From NCBI GenBank assembly GCA_035079385.1, contig JAVHKY010000030.1, positions 4,813,001 through 4,877,000 of the forward strand: a stretch of 64,000 nt of DNA, in the 5' to 3' direction. The translations under genes and the position numbers were made by a program. Positions 58,101 to 64,000 of this stretch are shown piece after piece (position 1 is the stretch's first letter; the number at the start of each line of letters is the position of its first letter). Source of the DNA: Aspidiotus rigidus (Eukaryota; Arthropoda; Insecta; Hemiptera; Diaspididae). A model generated the notes under the pieces. It was not told the DNA's origin. It did not search any database and saw only the letters and a program-made list of their open reading frames with translations.

Positions 58101-59213
58101 AAAATTCTAATCTTCAAAGACTCGAAACTTTCAAATTATTTTGACCTGGTCTTCTTCCAGACAGTACCATGGCCAAGTAGGGGAAAGCGAACGAAATACT
58201 CGACCTTCCGGAGACCAGTTGTATAGGAAGTTTGAATGGGAGGAGGGAAAATTATAAACAAGCTTGTATAGTTTATAATTCCCTCTATCACTCTCCTACC
58301 TAGGGTAAAATTCGTTCGGATCGTATTTTTCTATGTCGTAAATCCACTCAACCAGTCTCTACAAGCAATATTTTTACCACTCTTAAAAATAATGGGCATA
58401 AAAATCTTAGTAATGCTGAACGAAAGTTTTTTGTATTCTTTTCTCGTAGTTTGTCCTCCTCAGCGCCAGCGTATTGGTTTCCTGCTCCGCAGCACCTATC
58501 GCTCAATATCCAACGGCAGCGTATGCTCCATCTCCAGCCTACGCTCCGGCTCCTACTTATGCTGCGGCCCCAGCCTACCCGGCACCACACAAATCATACG
58601 AACCAGAATACCCAGAAGCTCCGGCCAAGTATCAATTCGCCTACGAGGTTGGTGACCACTACACCGGTGATTTCAAAAGCCAAAGTGAAGACCGTGATGG
58701 TGACTACGTCAAGGTAATTTTTTTAATGCATTATATCTCAAGCACTTGAATATTCGACTGAACAAATTCTATTTCCTCATCTAGGGACAATACAGTCTAG
58801 TAGAACCGGACGGTACCAAACGTATCGTTGACTACGCTGATGAAGGTTACGGTTTCGTCGCCGTCGTCAAGAAAGAAGGTGAACCAGCGGCTTACAAAGC
58901 AGCTCCAGCTCCCGCTTACAAGGCTCCAGCACCAGTATACAAACCAGAATACAAACCTGAATACAAACCCGAGTACAAAACTCCCGAATACAAACCAGCT
59001 TACAAACCAGCCTACAGACCAGCTCCACCTCCAGCTTACGCACCAGCTCCAGCGTACGCGCCAGCTCCTTATTCACCAGCTCCTTACTCACCAGCTCCCG
59101 CATACTACTCTCCGGCTCCGTCGTACGCCCCATCCCCGTCGTACGCCCCATCTCCATCCTACGCTCCGGCTCCCGCGTACACCCCTGCTCCATACGCTAA
59201 GCCTTCCTACTAA
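55176..59213 (+). CDS. RR-class cuticle protein (chitin-binding 4), 234 aa, three exons
   Basis: Structural exoskeleton protein that binds chitin fibres. Exons 55176-55187, 58450-58713 and 58785-59213 join in phase 0. The first codes only MAFK, splitting the signal peptide, a layout typical of insect cuticle genes. The signal peptide ends near CSAAP. Residues 20-63 are Ala/Pro/Tyr repeats. The Rebers-Riddiford domain spans about 65-120 (YQFAYEV, HYTGDFKSQSEDRDGD, GQYSLVEPDGTKRIVDYAD, GFVAVV), nearer to RR-2 than RR-1. A long low-complexity tail follows: KPEY/KPAY repeats, then AYAPAP, YSPAP and SYAPSP repeats, ending KPSY. Such Tyr/Pro repeats are thought to give elasticity and cross-linking sites. 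Intron 1 is 3.3 kb and repeat-filled, intron 2 is 71 bp. Intact. Confidence 0.95.
56120..56710 (+). repeat. Degenerate minisatellite in cuticle gene intron 1
   Basis: Recurring pieces of the form GTAGCTCGAAAGTCGAATTT with T/C-rich linkers, belonging to the family seen at 50.6-51.1, 53.5-53.8 and 61.4 kb. Open frames here are not coding. Confidence 0.5.
57600..57990. repeat. TCGAC-rich repeat in cuticle gene intron 1
   Basis: Frequent TCGAC/GTCGA words (for example ATGCGTCGACTTTCAATCGA) without a fixed period, like 33361-34090. It follows a stretch at about 57071-57110 (TTTGGTGACTTCTCTACTCG) that also occurs at 63475-63511. Confidence 0.5.
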
Positions 59214-61635
59214 GCCTTTATTTGTAATGATGAGATACTCTTAGAGTAGATTATTGTTCCGCGGTCGTTACCCTGCGCATGCTAAGTCAGTTTTTATTAC
59301 GCATGTACCTATTAATTTATTTGATTATTTATTCGGAATAGACTATGTTTTTTATAAAGACAAATTTGTTATTCGTGTGAGATCGAGGCAGGTCGCTCTC
59401 TCTGCGGGCAGTTTGGTGAAGTATCTTACTTATTTGGGTTCGTGATAGAGAGCGACACTCAGCTTCTATTTTTCGTTCTCCATTACTGGGTTAATGCCTG
59501 TAAAAAGAGTGTGCCAGAATTTTATAGATAGAAATACCCTAAAGGAAGAATTTGTTTTCTCAACTCGTCTTCTATTAAGACTACCGTGTTTGGTATGTGA
59601 AGTGATACTCGCATTATTGATCTAGAACTCATTTATTCATGTAGAAAAATTGACACTCGAGATGCTTTCTTAAGGTGAGAATGACTGCTGATGTACCGAA
59701 CAGACAGATTACGTAAATTGAGAAACAAACCTTTCTCATACTTTTGAATATCACATGCGGGAAATATCCTGAAAATAATTTTCTAGATAAATTTTTCCTG
59801 CTCCGCTCTCTTCAAGAAAAAAATTCCCTCAACCTTTAGTTGATAGTATTTTTCTTCACAATCTTTAATCGCATCATTTTTGTTCATCGTCACGATCTGG
59901 CTTTTAGCTTTTAAGCTCAGGTCGCAAATTTCAATTTTATGACTAGAGCGTCTTTATTTGAATCTATATCAGTCTCATTCAGAATTAATCTCTATTTTCG
60001 GAGGCACGTTTCTTCTCCACGAAAATTTTTTCTTTTGAGCAATTTCATCTTCCACAAGTCTACAGAATAACATTAATATGCCGTTCACGTCTTCTCGTAT
60101 ATTATTCTTTGCCTTAAGAATTTTCCACTCTTTTAATTCCACCTTCCTGTACCGTTGACACATCCATTATCATCACACTTGCATCTGCCATTTGTTGAAC
60201 GCTTTCTCTTTCGAACATTTCAAAAGTTTGGCTAATTTTAATTATTTAATTCGTCAACGAGCGCGCAACTTGTATAAACTTGGAAATGTTCTTTATTGAA
60301 ATTAGTGGTGTCAATTTTCGTGTGACTTACCGTATTCTATCTTTCTTTTCTACGAGATAACGTCTGCATTCAGACATGAGCCCGGAAATAGCGTCTTATT
60401 ACTCTCAATCAGTGATAAAAACCGTTATGGTTTAGTCGAACTCGCGTCGTATTACGTCTTGCCAAGAAAGGCGGAGGTAAGGTGAAATAAAATAGCAGAA
60501 GAATGAAAATCTGCGGCCAGTTTCCAAAGGTATTAAAGAAAACCCAGCGAGCTAATATGAAATGAATTCTCACATCCCTCATAATTTACTGTACTACGGG
60601 TTAACTTTTATAAGGTTACGTGTTTCTCCTTCCAACAGCCCGTTAAGTTAACTTCACTTTTTGTATAAATGCCAAAATATTGGTTAGAAAATACTCTTTC
60701 ACTTTGTACAGTATAGACGAAAATCGACTCACGTATTTATCGAGTACCTGAAGTTAATTCCGAGGGTAAACATTTTTCTTGTTGCACATACAATGGAAAA
60801 AAAAAACGAATAATATTGATTAGCTTCTCTTTCAAAGCAGAATTGTTGGTGACTTGATCCTGCATTTATTTTACTGTTTGTTAATTATTAATGGTACAAT
60901 ACACTTTTCCAGGTCAGCTTTTAAGTTTCCAGACTGCAATCCTACAGTGAATGAGAATTCGGTTTGTCATACATGCAGCTAAAGAAGATCGTACAGTGAA
61001 TCAAACTACGATTGTGTTTGATCCTCGTGAGTATAAAAAATATCTCAGTTGGTTGTCTTTCTACGCATAAGACACGTATGAATTGGAATTTCAATTACAA
61101 TTTGTTGAATAGGTACAATGGCTTTGACAACGTACGTTCAAATATCTGTTAGCCTTTGTTGAAGGGAGAAAATTTGAGCGAGGGGTGCGAGTATATTTTT
61201 GATGACTGCTTAAATTTATCGGGGTACCATTCGGACAAACTAATTTGACTATTCCGTATTCCCAGCCTTAGGACTGCACCGTTAGCGTACTCCAGGAGAG
61301 AATTCTAAAAATAATTGCAAAAGGTTGACGAGGAACGGAAAATATACATCGGAGCGTGGGGCAGAAAAAAACAAACGTTAGGACAGAACATTTTATTGGC
61401 GTAAAAGTCAACATTTTTCAAAGTCCCACCCGGACGCCTAGATACGTTCTTACACCAGCCTCCTTGATTTCCTAGGGTGTTGATATTTTTCGAAGTCCCC
61501 CTTCTATCATAATATACAGCTGGGAAATAGGAGTTTTTCTTAGTCCACCTTCTTTCATAATAATATATGTAAGAATCGAACTTCGTCTTTCTCGATAACA
61601 GGTCTCTATTGATCCGAAGACCTTCGTCTTTCCTG
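59214..61635. other. 3' flank of cuticle gene and gene-free DNA
   Basis: No AATAAA was found close to the cuticle stop codon, so the 3' end is unclear. Unique-looking AT-rich DNA to about 61380, then degenerate minisatellite (61390-61560, with TCATAATATACAGCTGG). No further gene supported. Confidence 0.5.
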
Positions 61636-61758
61636 CTACCGAGTATCTATTGAACGATATCTTAACTACACGTACAAAACGTGAATTAACTGACACTCGC
61701 TATCTCTATTCTAATCTCTTATAACAACTACGACTACCTATTCTGTCTGCGAGTGCCA
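61636..61758 (+). repeat. Dispersed repeat, copy 2
   Basis: Same orientation and similar sequence to 39032-39159, from TACCGAGTATCTATTGAACG to GTCTGCGAGTGCC. Confidence 0.65.
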
Positions 61759-61847
61759 GCGTGCAAGAATATGCAGCAGCATATTCTTACATATATAGCT
61801 CGAAAATTGAAATCATAACAGGGAAGGGACTAGGGTGTTTCACCGAA

Positions 61848-62424
61848 AGATTTTTCACCTAAAAAAATTTACGGATCAAGATTCATCTACAGAAAGTTCA
61901 CCTACAGATAATTCACCTGATAGAAGTAGTAGTTCACCACATGGTAAGTTCGCCATTACGAAAGTTCACCGACAAAATTAGATTATATTATTTTTATTAA
62001 TGAAGTTAATTAACTAGTTTAATTTAAGTTTAATATTTATATTTTCAAGTATTATTTATTCTTATATTTAATTAAATTTAATTTTGAAAACTAAATAAAT
62101 AAAATAAATTGATTTAATAAATTGAAAATTATAATTATAAATAATAAAATATAATTTATTAATCTAATTTAATTAATTTGATTTATAAATATTAATAATT
62201 TAATTAAATAAATTTTCTTTATTAAATTATTATTTATTTAAATTATTTTATAAAATTTGGTATATCAAAACATCAAATAAAAGTCGAACAGCTGATTGAA
62301 AAAAGTGAATTTCGTCGTCGGTGTCGGTGAACTCAAAAAAGGAAGATGACTTTCCTGATAGTGAAAAAAAAAAAAAAAAAAAAAACTGACAGGTGAACTT
62401 TCCTGTCGGTGGTGTGTACATTTC
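61848..62424. mobile_element. AT-rich element with reiterated GGTGAA ends, copy 2 (inverted)
   Basis: Reverse-complement copy of 1911-2596. It starts TTTCACC with repeated TTCACCTAC boxes, has an A/T core, and ends AACTTTCCTGTCGGTG after a 21-A run. The core lacks about 110 bp relative to the other copy. Confidence 0.8.
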
Positions 62425-62439
62425 TTCAAAAAGACTTAC

Positions 62440-63400
62440 TTGGTAAAAAATCTATGGGTAAACTAGTTGACTTTGATCTGGTGTAAATCGCAAATGAATT
62501 ATTGGTTCTCTGGTAATTGACACTGGTTAGCATCCAATTGACCTCAAACTGGTGTCTATCTTGACTTCTATTTTGAGTCTTTTTCTCTAAATTTTTTATC
62601 AACCTGAAATCAACTGCTCTGTTGTTGAAATTCAGGTTGATTTTTCGTTTTCTAATAATTTACACTGGTCGACACTAAAATTGACTTTGAAGTGACATCA
62701 ATTTTAAGTCAATTTGTAGTTCTCTACTGATGTATCCTCGTCAACTTCAAGTTGACCTTCAATTGACGTCAATGTTTTTGATTCAACTTCGTCAAATTTC
62801 TCATCAAGCTGAAAGTGATTTGTATTACGTTGATCTGATGTAAATTGCAAATAAATTTGTGGTTCTTTGCAGGCCCGTGGAGAGCCGAGTCGGGCCCGGG
62901 GACAAGAAATTTGGCGGGCCCCTAAATTTTCTTCAAAAAAAGGGTAAAAAATTATTGAACCAACAACAAGTTGAAAAAAATATATTTGGCGGGCCCCTAA
63001 ATTTTCTCCAAAAAAAGGGTAAAAAATTATTGAACCAACAACGAGTTGAAAAAAAAATAGTACAAGATCAGTACGGTATTGTTCTTGCCTTATTGACAAT
63101 ACCAGACAAGAAAAGTTATGAACAAGTAAGTTCTTTCTTTCTTTGTAACAACGAGTCACTGACGCTATAGTCGCTACGAAAGTAATTGCCGTACACTCAT
63201 TGAAGATTTATGGGGGCCCTGCGGCCCCCCATTTTGCCCGGGCCCTAGGACAACTGTCCCCACTGCCCCGCCCTCTCGTCAGGCCCGGTTCTTTGGTAAC
63301 TTACGCTGGTTGACTTCAAATTGACCTCAAATTGGTATCGATCTGGAGTCAATTTCAAGTTGTTTCAACCAAATTTTTCATCGACTTGCAGTTTACTGCC
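62440..63400. repeat. TTGAC-rich degenerate repeat
   Basis: Scattered TTGAC/GTCAA words such as CAATTGACCTCAAACTGGTG and ACTTCAAGTTGACCTTCAAT. It resembles the TCGAC-rich repeats with C-to-T changes at CpG, as expected if one form decays into the other by deamination. A MITE interrupts it. Confidence 0.55.
62870..63287. mobile_element. hAT-like MITE with perfect 8-bp target duplication
   Basis: The 418-bp element is flanked by GTTCTTTG at 62862-62869 and 63288-63295, an exact 8-bp duplication, the signature length of hAT transposition. Ends CAGGCCCG and its imperfect complement (CGGGCCTG read inward) form short inverted repeats. GC-rich ends full of GGGCCC surround two tandem units of about 71 bp (TTTGGCGGGCCCCTAAATTT and TTGAACCAACAA). 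The 151- and 103-residue open frames across it are repeat translations, not genes. Confidence 0.88.
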
Positions 63401-63529
63401 TTGTTGCAACATTTGTAATTCTCAGATAATGTACAAACATCAATCTGGATGAACAGTTCCCTCTTTTAGTATTCTGTTTATTTGGTGACTTTGCTACTTG
63501 CAGACAGAATGCGTACAACTTAAACTTGT

Positions 63530-64000
63530 GGCATTTGCAGCGCCGCTCGGCCTTCTTGGTGCGAGTTGCATACGCATTAATTTTCTCGGCCGACACCCTT
63601 ATATACTCGACAACTGCCAAGCTGCAGTACCCTAAGGCTCGCAAAACTTAGAAACTGACAACAACAACACCATTTTAGATATAATAGATCGCTGTTGTAG
63701 TCTTTTCCTCTTCTTACTCACCTAATCTTCCATTTCTTCCTTCACATCCAGATGTGGATGGCACACAGGTGTCGACTAGGCCATAGCGTGGTTCTGCATT
63801 TTCCTACTCCATTCCAGGTCCATCTTTTTCTTCATGACGGTAACTGCGAATGCAGACACCTAGTTTTATGCCCAGCAAGGTGGCTACCAGGGTATTTGGA
63901 GCAAGCACTTTATCAACCCAATCTCTTGAAGAGACTGACGAAGCTTACCCCGCTCACGCCTCACACTCAAATAAGGTGTGCTGTGGTCCGTCATCCCACC
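63530..64000 (-). pseudogene. Second R1-like LINE, 3' end, runs off the window
   Basis: Matches 51230-51800 in the same orientation, for example TCCATTCCAGGTCCATCTT and the AAATAAGG-GTGCTGTGGTCC region. It therefore encodes, on the minus strand, the C-terminal part of the same ORF2 family plus its 3' UTR. Only the 3' end lies in the window. Confidence 0.7.

Noticed and set aside
58828..59244. Frames of 138 and 108 residues over the cuticle gene's last exon
   Set aside because: They are off-frame and antisense readings of the Pro/Tyr/Ala repeats. The true frame is shown by the chitin-binding domain and splice phase.
62704..63170. Open frames of 151 (minus) and 103 (plus) residues
   Set aside because: Both run across the hAT-like MITE, and the repeated residues mirror its two 71-bp DNA units.

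Overview
This window is nuclear DNA from an insect. Three conserved genes with arthropod-type introns support that: a D1-like dopamine receptor (Dop1R1), an RR-class chitin-binding cuticle protein, and an acyl-CoA synthetase/luciferase-like adenylating enzyme. I rebuilt their exons from GT/AG splice sites and codon phase, and every junction keeps the frame. Two further genes encode secreted proteins of 385 and 123 residues that I do not recognise. Small secreted orphans beside many MITEs would fit a plant-feeding hemipteran, but the order cannot be decided from sequence alone.

Layout. 1-8,050: 3' part of Dop1R1 (+), with two introns full of inverted repeats. 8,050-10,670: a tRNA-derived SINE and a foldback element. 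10,676-12,158: three-exon secreted orphan (+). 12,190-24,780: no firm gene; MITEs, a cluster of TGACGTCA palindromes, a 2.8-kb foldback (18.8-21.6 kb) holding cysteine-containing ORFs, and a possible terminal exon near 23.8 kb. 24,784-27,622: an element with long terminal inverted repeats around a satellite array of about 145-bp units. 27.6-34.6 kb: MITEs and TCGAC-rich repeat. 34,750-35,587: two-exon secreted orphan (+). 35.7-41.5 kb: MITEs, including a 383-bp near-perfect palindrome. 41.6-42.4 kb: unexplained ORFs. 42,732-48,775: eight-exon acyl-CoA synthetase-like gene (+); its first intron holds decayed minus-strand LINE pieces. 51.2-52.8 kb: decayed R1-like LINE (-). 53.4 kb: tRNA-like unit. 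55,040-59,213: cuticle protein gene (+) with TATA box and initiator. 59.2-64 kb: repeats, a hAT-like MITE with a perfect 8-bp target duplication, and the 3' part of a second R1-like LINE (-).

The genes do not form a pathway: receptor, cuticle protein, enzyme and secreted proteins have separate roles. The most notable biology is the acyl-CoA synthetase paralogue with altered nucleotide-loop residues, the two orphan secreted genes with phase-1 introns, and the number of foldback structures, one of which may carry a captured ORF. Repeat boundaries are by eye and approximate unless a target duplication is given.
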